From Babylonia areolata (lineage: Eukaryota; Mollusca; Gastropoda; Neogastropoda; Buccinidae): DNA of 64,000 nucleotides. A program made the translations under genes and the position numbers. Location of the stretch: contig NC_134899.1 in NCBI RefSeq assembly GCF_041734735.1, positions 6,222,149 through 6,286,148 on the forward strand, written 5' to 3'. The notes under the pieces were generated by a model, which saw only the letters and a program-made list of their open reading frames with translations, was not told the origin of the DNA and searched no databases. The stretch's first letter is position 1. Each line of letters begins with the position of its first letter. Positions 23,481 through 34,078 of this stretch are shown here, piece after piece.

Positions 23481-24083
23481 GCCATGATTTGCAGCTTCGA
23501 ATTCGAGCTGAACACTCTATGGTATGAGAGGCACCAGTTTACCGAAAAGAATCTGCTTGTGGAGCTGACCTGCATAACGTCTGTCTTTGGTCTAGCTGCC
23601 TTCACGGTCTACAACTTCCTCCTGGTCGTTCTGTGCACCATCTTTGCCTTCGTCACTCGGAATATGGAGGACAATTACTACGAGTCATACTTCATCTTCA
23701 GGTGCACTTGTTTCATCTTAGTGCTATCTCTCTGCATAATCCCTGCCCACTTGATAACCCAACAAGAACTGCAGAAAAGGTGGCACCTGCTCCTGTTCCT
23801 CTTCATAAACAACTCTGGGGTTATTATCTTTCAATTCCTGACCAAAGTCTATGCTCTGTGGCATAATCTGGACAGGAACATCGAGGTTAAGATCAAAAGA
23901 GAAAGTCCGTGTGTCAACCCCACCTCATCTTCGGCCACCATCTCATCCAAGGACAATATCAGAACTGATGCCAGCCCTGCATGGAGTAGTCATGGAAATC
24001 AGTCTTGTATCCGCAGGACAGTGAGCTTTTATCAAAATGATCCAGCATCTTCAACTGGAGCCCGTTCAGCAACTGTTAAATGA
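23481..24083 (+). CDS. Class C GPCR (mGluR-like), last exon: TM4-TM7 and tail
   Basis: The acceptor TTGTTTACAG is followed by GCC ATG ATT in phase 0, joining the preceding exon inside TM4 (LLFVQ|AMICSFEF). 200 codons then TAA. The extracellular loop 2 is short (LNTLWYERHQFTEKNLLVEL) and keeps the TM3-linked Cys region (ELTC). TM5 is LAAFTVYNFLLVVLCTIFAF, the third intracellular loop is short (VTRNMEDNYYES), TM6 is FRCTCFILVLSLCIIPAHLI and TM7 is LLLFLFINNSGVIIFQFL. The class C TM7 motif P-K-x-Y reads TKVY. The tail is short and serine-rich, with no PDZ ligand or Homer motif seen. A DIRS-like remnant begins within about 20 bases after the stop, so the 3' UTR must run into it or be very short. 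Confidence 0.92.
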   Translation, partial: AMICSFEFELNTLWYERHQFTEKNLLVELTCITSVFGLAAFTVYNFLLVVLCTIFAFVTRNMEDNYYESYFIFRCTCFILVLSLCIIPAHLITQQELQKRWHLLLFLFINNSGVIIFQFLTKVYALWHNLDRNIEVKIKRESPCVNPTSSSATISSKDNIRTDASPAWSSHGNQSCIRRTVSFYQNDPASSTGARSATVK

Positions 24084-24097
24084 GTGATATCAAAGCT

Positions 24098-26835
24098 ACT
24101 GTTTGGTGTCATGTACTATACCATGTCAAACGTGTGCAAACTAGGCCTATAGGTTTGCTCCATTAGCCAAATTTTGCCTCCGCCAGACCCGTCGTCTGCT
24201 CAGCCAGTCAGCATCTTTAGCACTGAGTAATCATTCCTCTGGCCAGCGATTAATTTTTAAGCCAACCAGTTTTCTTGCCTCAGGCTTTTCGTGACTTTCA
24301 AGCATTGTTAGTTATATGTTTTCTTTTATGCGGGTTTTTGTTTTTTTTAACGTTGTTCCACTATTGAGGTGGGTTGGGACATTACCACTCAGGGGGATTT
24401 GGTAACCACTCCCAGCAGTGCACTGAAGATGGACTCAATAATAGAGAGGCTCTCTCCGGTCGACCTCCATCCCCCCCCCATGACGTCCTCTCCACTTCCC
24501 TCAGTGGGGGAGAAGGCTCTGCCCTCTTGTCCTTATTGGACTGTTGTGGTGTGTTTCCAGGGCATTCAGAACACGGGTTGTAAAATCTCCCTACAGTGCT
24601 CAGTGGGAGAGGATTCTGCACCTCAGTTTGCAGATGTAGCTGGATTTTCAGTCCTGACTGTCTTCTTCAGGCTCCTCCAGTTGTCTGGTTGGCAAGGGGA
24701 AGTCATGTTAAGGTTTTTGATTAGGATCCTTGGACTCTAAGGAAAGTACGGTCGGTGCCTCCTCTTCCAACTCTCTCCAGGGAGCAGGTCCCTTGTTCGT
24801 TCAGCATGGGCTCAGGTAGAACCCAACTCCAACTTTGTGGAGTTGGAACATACCCTCCCTTACTGGGTAACATGTGTGGAGATAGTTCCTCCCTCTACAC
24901 TATCTCGTTAGGCCCTCTTCATGCAGCAAGACTCCAACTCCTGGACTGCAATGCAGCTCAGAATCCTGGAGATGGCCAATTAGTGGCTGATCAAGCCTGC
25001 CCGCATCGTGAGGAATGCGACCTCTGTTCCCCCTACCAAATATCCCCCTCACCCCCACCCCCACCTACCCCTCAACAACTTCCACCAACTCCCTGGTAAG
25101 TAATCCTTTTTGGCATTTTGAGCCTCCCTCTGAGAATGGTTAGGTAGGGTTTCTCAAAGGGTGGCTTTGGTCTTTGTACAACTCAGACCACCTAGCTTTC
25201 AGAGACATGGAACCAAAGCACAGAACCAAAGGCTCTTCACACATTGTGTTCCCTTTTCCAGCTCGGCCAGTTTGTCCTTCAGAACGGTGGCTGAGCAGGA
25301 TAGGCTGTGTCATGGAGTTCTCCACAAACTACATTTTCTTGGATTCCTCCCTCCACAGGGCCACCAGATGTAAGAACAGTCTGATCAGCCTAGTACAGAG
25401 TCTCATAGCCTCAGGGCTTCTTTAAAGATTATCACCTTCATTGATTCAGCAAGTGAGTTGCAAAAGAGTGGCATTGGGCCTGACAGTGGTGGCGGATGAA
25501 GCTACTAGCCTACACTCCAGTTCTGAACTGGCCAGAAGGAACACAGTCCTCTTCAGTCCAACATCCCGCACGAGGAACTTGAAGTCCATCCAGGCTCAGT
25601 AACACGACCTCTTCAGGCCACGTACCCATGATTTTGTCTGCCACATGGCCGAGACAAACAGGTTGCCTCCTTTTTGGCTTACATCTCTCAAGATCGTCTT
25701 GTACCTCTGCCAGCTGAAATGTCCCCAGTCCAGAATCTTCCCAGTGCGAATCAGCTTAATTGGCTGTGGTGGGATCAGCCCTAGCTCCTACCTCAATGGC
25801 AACACACCCACCCTTTCTGGCTCGCCACACATTCGTTGTCTGGGCCAAAAGAAAGCAGTGACTTTTCTCCAATTCATTCATGTGACTAGACTGTTCTAGT
25901 GCTAGGCTTAGGGTCGCTCTACTCATGTGGCCAGCATAGAAGCATGAACGCATTCTGGAGGTAGATATCTTCATACTGCTACTCAAGGATCACAGAAATC
26001 ATGTCCTCCGATTTTGGGGGTTATATAGCCGCCTGTTTGTGTTTCTGGCGACCTTATAGTGAAATCCAGCAGAAAGCACAGATGCAGCTTGCCCCACAAG
26101 TGAATCCCTAACAGGAAAGAAGAATAAATCCACGCTGTGATTCCACTCCCGAGTGTCAAACGCGGCCAACCCTCTTGAAATAAACTGGATAAATTGCCCA
26201 GGTCAGAGGGAGGTAAGGTTCATCCTGGATGTGATAAGATAAGATCGCCGCGTGTCAACAGCTGCTGTGAATTCCTCCGCTTTCAGTATGATTTTGCAGT
26301 GTCTATACCTGTTACCAGTGAACAAGTTTCTGGTAGTAAAGTAATCTAAGTGCCGTGAAAGTAAAAGGCAGTCAGCAAGATCGACTTACACTTGTGGCGA
26401 AGCAGAACTGGACTTCTTATTATACTGTCAGTGGGCAAGGTAGGAGTGCTCAAGATCTATCATGCAGTATCAATGCCAGTCTCCTTGAGTCTGATATTAA
26501 CCCCGACGGTTAGATCTGGACGCATCAGAACATGGAAACACCAACACATGGACATATTTATACCTACAAGTTCATTCGTACATTGGCTGGTTGGTCTACA
26601 AGGACGGACGGACGTGTGATCTCCTTCATGTCTATACCCTTTCAGCCAACCCCGCTCTTCTTAAGACAAAAGAACATTTACTGTACCTCGAACCAAAACA
26701 AAGACAACCGATTTTTCTCTCACTTAACTGTTTGGAACCAACTTCCACTCACAACTCGTCACTCTGAAACCCCCTCTCAGTTCAAAACTGCCCTCAAGAC
26801 ACACCTGTTCAGTCATACAATATCGTATGAAATAG

Positions 26836-26878
<43 letters not shown>

Positions 26879-27278
26879 CGCTTGTGTCTGTGTGTGTGTG
26901 CGGGTGTGGGTAGGAATGTGCGAGCGTGTGTGTGATGTGTTTATGTAAGTGTGTGTGTGTGTGTGTGTGTGTGTTCTAATGTGTGAATATATATGTGAGA
27001 CATTCTTAACACGAACTGTTTTATGATGCGATGATGTTTATTATTTTACTCAATCGTTTATCTGTGTGTGCTTTTGTTGCTGTGTATGAGTGCGCTAGTG
27101 TATGTGGGGGTGGTTGCGGGTGTGTGGGTGTGAGTGTTTATAAAATGCATACATACTCTGCATTTTCAGGTTAATTTCACAAATGTAGTGTACTTACAGT
27201 TTTACCAGAATGAGTAGAAATGTTTGATCTATGTTGCTTTATCATGTAATGTTGTAGTTTGTTTCAGTTGTTCGTCAT

Positions 27279-27320
<42 letters not shown>

Positions 27321-27599
27321 ACATTTGTTTCATCTTTCAGTTTTTATCTATATATGTTATGTACAATGTTTCTTCGAGGAAATGTTTAGCAGGAACTGTT
27401 TATTACGTAATGTCGTAGTTTGTTTGCTTTCTTCGATTGTTGATCTGTGTTCGTGTGTGTATGTACGCGTTGGTGTGTGTATGTGTATGTGTCATTGCGT
27501 GAGTGCGCGTGTAGTATGTGTGTGTATGTGTGTGCTTGTTGGTGCATGCGTGTGTGTGTATACTAGCGCGCGCGCCTGTGTGTGTGTGGTTTGTATATA

Positions 27600-27636
<37 letters not shown>

Positions 27637-28570
27637 CATATGTATGTATGTGCATGCGTGCTTGTGTGCGTCTTTCAATTGTCTATATTGTCGTTATCAT
27701 TTTTTCGCTTTCGTTTTTTATATCTGATGCATTTCTTGATTTATTTAATAACATGATCTCTTTTAATTGTTCTCTCTTATCTATGTATCAAGTTATATGC
27801 ATATGTTTGTGTGTGAAAGTTTGAGTGAATGTTTTTAGTGTTATTGTAAAGCGCATAGAGCTTCAAGAATGTGCGCTATAGCAGGACGTCTCAATAAATA
27901 GATAAATAAAATGTGGACAATTGCCACTTTGACAGCCTTCCAGCACTCTGTGCCTCTTCGGCATGTTCTGGAGGCAGCCTTCTGGCGTTCGGAGAATCCC
28001 TTCATCAACGTATTTTAAGAGACTTTCCATATGACCACGGCTAATGGTTTAATGGGGGTTTCCTTGGTTGCAGCTAACACAGTTGCTTCTGTTACTGAGG
28101 CTCCCCAAGCGAACCAATAAGGCTTTGCCCTCCAACGTTTGCTTCGAATTCTGCATCAGTTTGACATGGTACAGCATATGACACCAAGAAGGGGATTTAA
28201 AAAAAAAAAATTTTATTTAAAAATTTTTTTTTTTACTATACTCCATGTTTTGTTAAATATACTTGTCATATCAATGTCAAATGTCTGTCTGTCCTTCCCC
28301 ACTGTTCTTGCCGTGGATCACATGGGGCATTCTTTGTTGGCAACGGAATGGGTATTCAGCGTTTAAGGCTGGGAATTGTGCTTTGTGGCAGAACAGACGA
28401 CAGGCTTGGCAGAGGCGTCATAGTACTTGTTAGCCACGAAATTATGGCTAACACAGAGCAAACTGATAGGCCTAGGTTGCATCAGGTTTACATGACAAGT
28501 ATATTCAACCAAACAGGGAGTATAATACAAACTCCCCATATTAATTCAGTCACTTCCGTATAGACATTCT
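24098..28570 (+). mobile_element. DIRS-like retrotransposon remnant (fossil), with a nested LINE end
   Basis: The left terminal repeat starts 'tttggtgtcatg' at about 24100. Related sequence lies in reverse complement at about 28150-28190 and 28340-28560, giving inverted ends. Interior GC-rich sequence at 25440-25560 matches the remnant at 3800-3912. The copy is broken throughout and interrupted by a LINE 3' end (26640-27912). The approximate length without that LINE is 3.2 kb. It lies immediately downstream of the receptor stop codon. Confidence 0.6.
26640..27912 (+). mobile_element. CR1/L2-like LINE 3' end with expanded repeats
   Basis: The frame at 26700-26815 reads FFSHLTVWNQLPLTTRHSE followed by FKTALKTHLF, the conserved C-terminal end of CR1/L2-type reverse transcriptases. 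The 3' UTR holds long GT, GC and TA repeats (26840-26970, 27280-27660). It ends 'gtaaagcgcatagagcttca...gctatagcaggacgtc' and an (AATAAATAG)-type tail near 27890-27912. It is inserted in DIRS-like sequence. Confidence 0.8.
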
Positions 28571-28821
28571 CTATTTTTCATAGTAATGTGACGGCTCCAT
28601 GCAACTTCTATCGTAAAAGCAACTTAACAGAAGTTAAAACTAAGCGTTGCAAATGTTTCGCTAAGAAACGTGACTGCCATGAACACACGAACACTCGGAC
28701 TTTACTTTTGTTGTTTGTTTTAAAGTTTAGTTTTGACTCTTTTCGCATGTAATTAATTCACATGCTGCTTAGATGTTCGTTTGCCACATAATTGTTCACA
28801 GTTGATGGAATTAAAAAAAAT

Positions 28822-28883
<62 letters not shown>

Positions 28884-30229
28884 CAGATAAGTTGGGGGTT
28901 TTGTTTTTTGTTTTTTGCAAAAGTAGATTACATGTGACTTCTATTGAATCATATAATTACATGCTTGTATGTGTATGTGGGCATTTTCGATGGCGAGAGA
29001 GAGAGAGTGTGTGTGTGTATGTGTGTGTGTGTGTGTGTGTTTGAGAAAGAAAGAGAGAGGAAACATAAAAAGAGAGTGGCAAAAACATACACTCGCGCAG
29101 CCCCCAGCACCACCACCCCCCCTCCCCTAAACACACACACACACACGCACGCGCGCGCATGTACACACACATGCCTAAGTGAGCTAAAATAACGCATATA
29201 CCTATAGAAAAAAAAACACCCCAAAACCAAAAAACAACAACAAAATCAAAGTGAAAAGAAATAGAATCTAGACTACATTTTCTTCTGCTCTTGAAATGTT
29301 TGGCTCATTGAAACCAGTTTATGAGGGTATTGTTTCCACAATGGGTGGATGGGTATCAGGTAAAAACGGTTCACTTTGATTGCAAATGTTTGTGATTTTG
29401 ACTCGTGTAACCTCTTATCCCATAACTCCAAATGGTAAGGCATCCCAGCAGTGGTAATCTTTCACACTATTAGGGGTGTGGGTGATTACAAATTGCACTG
29501 TAATCAGTGCCTAGCACGCAATTAGTCCTGACAGTATACGAAAGCAAATGATCAGCAGATCAAAATGAAGACCAAAACTGTTGAACACAGATGACTCCAT
29601 TCGTCAATTTTATCGTTTCAGATTTTCGTACCAAGTTTGTTTAAAATCATGATCGTAAACTAGTCCATATATAGCTGTGATATTTGGCCAAAAGACAGTT
29701 GATATGATATAGTTTCAACTGATATTAGTCATTTTTGTTTGAGGAAAGAGTAAAATACTTTTTTTTAATAATACATAGTCGCAACATACTAAAACACATC
29801 CAATAGTGCATACCCAGCTGTTATACAACTTTAAGACAGAGAAGATGGAAAACATGTAATGGGCTTTTGTATGAAGCACTGTCATAGCCATAGTGACACT
29901 GGCTTAGTTGTGGTCATGAAAGCAAAATTACACTAAAACGTGTATGTAGATACAGTCCATGCAACCTCAGTGAAGTATCAGATACAAACAAAAGATTCTG
30001 CTCCCTGCCAATGCTAATGTCTCTAGCAGCATTTGTGCAAAGTTTCAACACAATCTATCAATGATTGCAATAGTTTGCAAAGCTGCGTTTTTTTCGTCAA
30101 CTCTCGGCATATCAAATTACGAATATTCACCTTAACCCTCCAGCCTGGTATGGTTGACCCTCCCATTGTGCTTGTGCTTGCTACTCAACTGCAGTCAGTC
30201 TCGGTCTCTGCACTTCCTAGCCTGTCTGA
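28571..30229. other. No gene recognised; microsatellites
   Basis: TA and GT repeats lie at 28820-28880 and 28995-29040, and CA/CG repeats at 29125-29170. The rest is AT-rich. No supported coding region. Confidence 0.6.
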
Positions 30230-30661
30230 GCTCTTTTGATGTACAGTAAAGTCTGTCTCTGAGCATTTTGCATCCTGAACACATCAGTCTGTTCACAGAA
30301 TACTCGGTAGAACTGCTGGGTGGATGTTCATCTTCCTCAGAATAGCCATCTGACTGGTACAACCCCATCTTTAAATGTTGACACAGCTGTTGCTACTGCC
30401 GTTTCCGTAGTTCTAAATCCATGTTTATTTTTTGTTTGGGGGGCACAGCTTCCAAATCAGGCTATTCAGAGATTCATTTTGATTCTGTGCACAGCCGCTC
30501 AGACACTTCGCGAGAAGTTCTGGCTTGGCTAAGTCTGTCCAGACAGGAAAAATAACATTCATGACTGCAGGAGGAAGATAGTGACCCCTGTCATTAGTGT
30601 ATGGTCTACCATCTCTTTCTGCACCAGCTTGCATCACAAAAATCGTGTGTGTGATCTTCAT
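30230..30661 (-). mobile_element. Mutator-like transposase C-terminal fragment
   Basis: On the - strand the frame from 30640 reads YLPPAVMNVIFPVWTDLA followed by PELLAKCLSGCAQNQNESLN and LIWKLCP. This matches the pattern LP-x-AV-x-(E/D)VI-P-F-DL-PELL-KC-GKTQN-NES-N-IW-CPK of the Mutator-like transposases common in aquatic invertebrates (recalled family pattern). The expected next block (ETAVA-x-AV-x-TFKDG) follows near 30395. After a frame change comes a KMNIHPAV piece near 30340. It is truncated on both sides with no ends found. Confidence 0.7.
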
Positions 30662-30879
30662 CAGATGACCGTTTATGAAAATCGACGTCCCACACCAATT
30701 TCCTTATGTTGACAATGTCATGTTTGTGTTCACGGACTTCATGACTATAATGGCTCGCAGTTTGTCAATCAGATTGTCAGTCAGGGTAGGGTATGTTTCT
30801 TTTTCAGTTTCGGTTTCAGTTTCTCAAGGAGGTAACACTGGTCGGTATACGTTATAACACATCTTAGCGGATGCATAAT

Positions 30880-31130
30880 TTTGTTTGTGTACCCATCAGA
30901 GTGGATTTTTCGACAGAATATTGCCAGAGGGCAGCACTTACGTTGCCATGTGTTCTTTTTCAGTGCACAAAGTGCGTGCTGCACATAGGACCTCAATTTA
31001 TCGTCTCCTCCAAATGACTAGACGCTCAGTCCGATTTTCCAAACCTGGGAGAAAGGGCGAGCGCGGGAATCGAAGCCAGACCCTCGATTAGCAGATAATC
31101 GTCTGAACCATTCTGCCACCTACCAGCTAC
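30880..31130 (-). mobile_element. tRNA-derived SINE
   Basis: From 31125 downward on the - strand comes a tRNA-like head, with GGTGGCAGAATGGTTCAGA as A-box region and GGCTTCGATTCCC as B box. The same core as the SINE at 7098-7496 follows (GTCTAGTCATTTGGAGGAGA ... AAAAATCCACT). The heads of the two copies differ while the bodies match. Confidence 0.75.
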
Positions 31131-31133
31131 TGA

Positions 31134-31136
<3 letters not shown>

Positions 31137-31185
<49 letters not shown>

Positions 31186-31202
31186 TGTTGTTGTTGTTGT
31201 TG
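31137..31202. repeat. (TA)n(GT)n(TTG)n compound microsatellite
   Basis: Consecutive TA, GT and TTG runs without interruption. Confidence 0.95.
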
Positions 31203-31800
31203 TTTGGGTGTTTTTTTTCAGGACCGAACGTTGTGTTGAAAATTCTACAGTTACATCTTAAGCAGCCCACCTCGATTGGCATTGCGTTTTCCGATCATAA
31301 TACAAATCTCAAACTTTCCCTGTCTTCATCACAACGTTTTGGTTCGATAAATGTTGCAAAACTTCGGACTTATTAATAACATGCATGATAATCACTCCGG
31401 ATCGCACGTTAGTCTTCTTCTTCTTCCACTTAACGACCAACATCAGTATGCTGATGAAAATTGTCGTGTTGTGGGAGGTTGCTGTTGGGCGCAATTTAGC
31501 TGGGCTACCCAGGGAAGTTCTGTTAACTGATAGGGGAGACAGGTCACAGTCCACTGGTGAATTCGCATCACCAGCTAGGCCAATCCGGCCACTGTAGCAG
31601 TCCCCGGGAAACACCCGACCGGCACAGCTGTAGCCTTCTACGACACTACTTACCAATGGAAAAAAAAAGAAAGAAAAAAGTGAGGGTGGGTGGACTTGCT
31701 GGCTGGTGCGGGGTGTGCGGGCGGGGACCTTAACAGAGGTGCTGGAGGGTTGTGGGAGAGGTGGGGGCGGATGGGGAGTGGGGGGGAGGGGGTGAGTCTA
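31203..31800. other. No gene recognised
   Basis: A block at 31440-31640 rich in CCGG/GGGA words looks like low-copy repeat or LINE untranslated sequence, but nothing could be assigned. A G-rich tract lies at 31680-31795. Confidence 0.45.
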
Positions 31801-33720
31801 CTCTGATGTGTCACAGGCAGGAGGCGAGTCTAGACTTGAAGCAGTCCAGCGACTCAGCTGTGACAACCTCCTGGGGCAATGTATTCCATTCCGGAATGGT
31901 ACAGGGGAAGAAAGACATCTGTACTGCGTCCTGCAGGTAGGTATGTCGTAGTTGCAGGTGTTGTTTTTCCTGGAGCTCAGCCTGCTGTCTGATGGTGTTG
32001 GTAGGTAGACTGAGCTGATGGAGATGAGACCATGGTGGAACTTGTAAAACATCTCCAGGCGATATTAATTCCGAATGGTTTGTAGAGGGTACCAGTTGAG
32101 GGAGCTAAGGATGGAGCCAACACAAGATGTCTGTCGATGTCGGTTTGTGACCTATCTTGCTGCTCGGCGCTGGATCTTTTCGATGGCCTGGATGTCACTG
32201 GCCGTATAGGGATCCCACACAGATGCAGCATACTCAAGGATAGGTCGAACAAGGGCTTTCTACGCAGTTTTCTTTGTCTTCTTGTTTCCTATCTTCAGGT
32301 TGCGCCGGAGAAAGCCTCAGGTCTTGTTGGCTTTGTTGGTTGTAGAATTGATGTGGGATCCCCAGCGTAGGTCGTCATGGATGTTCACACCAAGATATTT
32401 TGTGGTGTTGACGTTTTCAAGCAGATGGCCATGGAGTCTGTAGTTTGGTGCGAGCTTTTTCCTCTATCGACTGACACCTACCATCTACCAACAACTCAAG
32501 GTGGAGCACTTTTGCGGGTGGAATTGCATGGCCCACTGTTTCTCCCAGATGGAAAGGGAAACTAGGTCTTCTTGGAGTGTGTGTTGGTCAGCTTCCTTCT
32601 TGATTATTTGGTTGCACATGGTGTCGTCTGCAAATAATCTGGCCTTAGATTTGATGTTAACAAACAATGAGGCCAGGAGATCAAATGAATAACAAATAGT
32701 AAAGGGTGGTAACTCTCTCCATACATAAGGTACACAACTTCCAAGTCAGTGCTGAATTGGTAGCGTAAGCAGCATTGACTTGTAGTTGTGTACCTTGCGT
32801 ATGGAGAGAGTTACCACACTTAACTATTTGTTAATCTTAGATGTGATAGTATTTGGGAGGTCATTGATGTAGAGAAGGAAGAGACAAGGGTCGAGGACCG
32901 AGCCCTGGGGAACACCTGAGTTGACTGGAATGTATTCTGAGGTGACTCCCTCCACCACAACTGCTTGCTGCCTGTCCTCAAGAAAGCTTTTGATCCAGGT
33001 GTTGAGCTGACCTCTAATTCCATAGTGCTGTAATTTATGGGCAAGCAGGGCGTGACTGACCTTGTCAAAGGCCTTGGAGAAGTCGAGGACAATTGTATCC
33101 ACTTGGTTTCCTTTTTCCAGCTCAGTTGTGGTTTCGTCAATGTATCCGAGCAGCTGTATTTCACAAGATCGTCCTCTTCGGAAGCCGTGCTGTTCTGGGC
33201 AGAGGATACCATTGCTCTCCAGGTACGTCATGATGTGGCTGGTGACAATGTGCTCCATCATTTTGCAAGCTACACACATGAGGGAGATTGGTCGATAGTT
33301 CTCTGCCTTGTAACATTCTCCCTTCTTGAAGACAGGTGTGATGTAAGCCTACTTCCAGTCGTGTGGCAGTGTTCCAGTGTTGAAGGAACTGTGGAAGAGC
33401 AGGGTAAAGGCTGGAGCAATCTCCTTAGCAACTGTCTTTGGGAGCCTGGTTGTGATGCCATCAGGTCCACAGGCTTTGTTCGGGTTCAGTATGAGAAGCA
33501 GCTTTCTTACTCCTTCCTCTGTGATGCTGATGTCGCTGCATGTGGTGTAGTGGGGTAGGTCAGGTGGTAAGGGGTATCGTTGGTTGAAGTCATTGGCTGT
33601 GATGTCTTCCTCGCAGCCGAAGACAGACTGGAACTGTCTGTTCAAGTCAGACTGGAACTGTTTGTTCAGGACTTGAGCTTGTTCCTTTGGGGTGCACATT
33701 ACGAAAGTCACTGACTTGAC
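31800..33720 (-). mobile_element. Jockey-like LINE, broken
   Basis: From about 33700 on the - strand: LNPNKACGPDGITTRLPK (33490-33430), then HIMTYLESNGILCPEQHGFR near 33230 and TIVLDFSKAFDKVSHALLAH near 33100. VNSGVPQGSVLDPCLFLLYI follows near 32930. After a palindromic insertion come the catalytic ARLFADDTM near 32640 and AMQFHPQKC near 32510. C-terminal pieces with an R-W-V-x-N-R-like block and a final WN-x-LP-like block extend to about 31815. The order and motifs are those of Jockey/CR1-type reverse transcriptases. Several frame changes are present and no endonuclease is seen. Confidence 0.85.
32686..32836. mobile_element. Palindromic MITE (about 50-bp inverted repeats)
   Basis: The left arm 'aacaaatagtaaagggtgg' + 'taactctctccatacataag' is matched by the reverse complement of the right arm ending 'ccacacttaactatttgtt', with a few mismatches. 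The arms are about 48-50 bases and the loop about 45 bases. It interrupts the LINE reading frame between the GVPQGS and FADD motifs. A short AAT flank occurs on both sides, but a target duplication is not certain. Confidence 0.8.
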
Positions 33721-33984
33721 TTTAAGTGTAATGTTCAAACGTCTCTTTGCACAATATATTTGGCATGAACACACACACACACACACACACCGTCGGAATG
33801 AGAGAATGGGACGTCACCGACTGGATCACGTGAATCATGTGACTTGAATGGTACGTCAGCAGTGTCGTCACGCTCGGATTTGTACAATGGACCGAACCAT
33901 CCTGAAGGTCGACGCGTGACAGCTTGATGCGATCGTGTCGGGAGCGCGGCAGCCATAGTACTCCCCCAGTTTCAGTCAGTAATA

Positions 33985-34078
33985 AAGCGAAAGAGAAAAC
34001 ATTCCATGTTGTGCAGCCATTAATTGCTCCAAGAAACCTCCGAAGGCAGAAGGAGAGAAAGGAACCAAATTTAATCAA
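33985..34078 (+). pseudogene. THAP-type zinc-finger N-terminal fragment
   Basis: One frame reads CCAAINCSKKPPKAEGEKGT followed by KFNQ and stop. This fits the start of a THAP DNA-binding domain (C-x-A-x-x-C ... KG-x-x-F). The usual HRFP continuation and the initiating Met are missing. It could be the remains of a THAP-bearing DNA transposon or of a host exon. It is too short to decide. Confidence 0.35.

Noticed and set aside
24369-25425. Several 70-120 codon frames rich in Pro/Ser/Gly as a host gene
   Set aside because: They lie inside the DIRS-like remnant, recur in part at 3010-3912, and change frame repeatedly.
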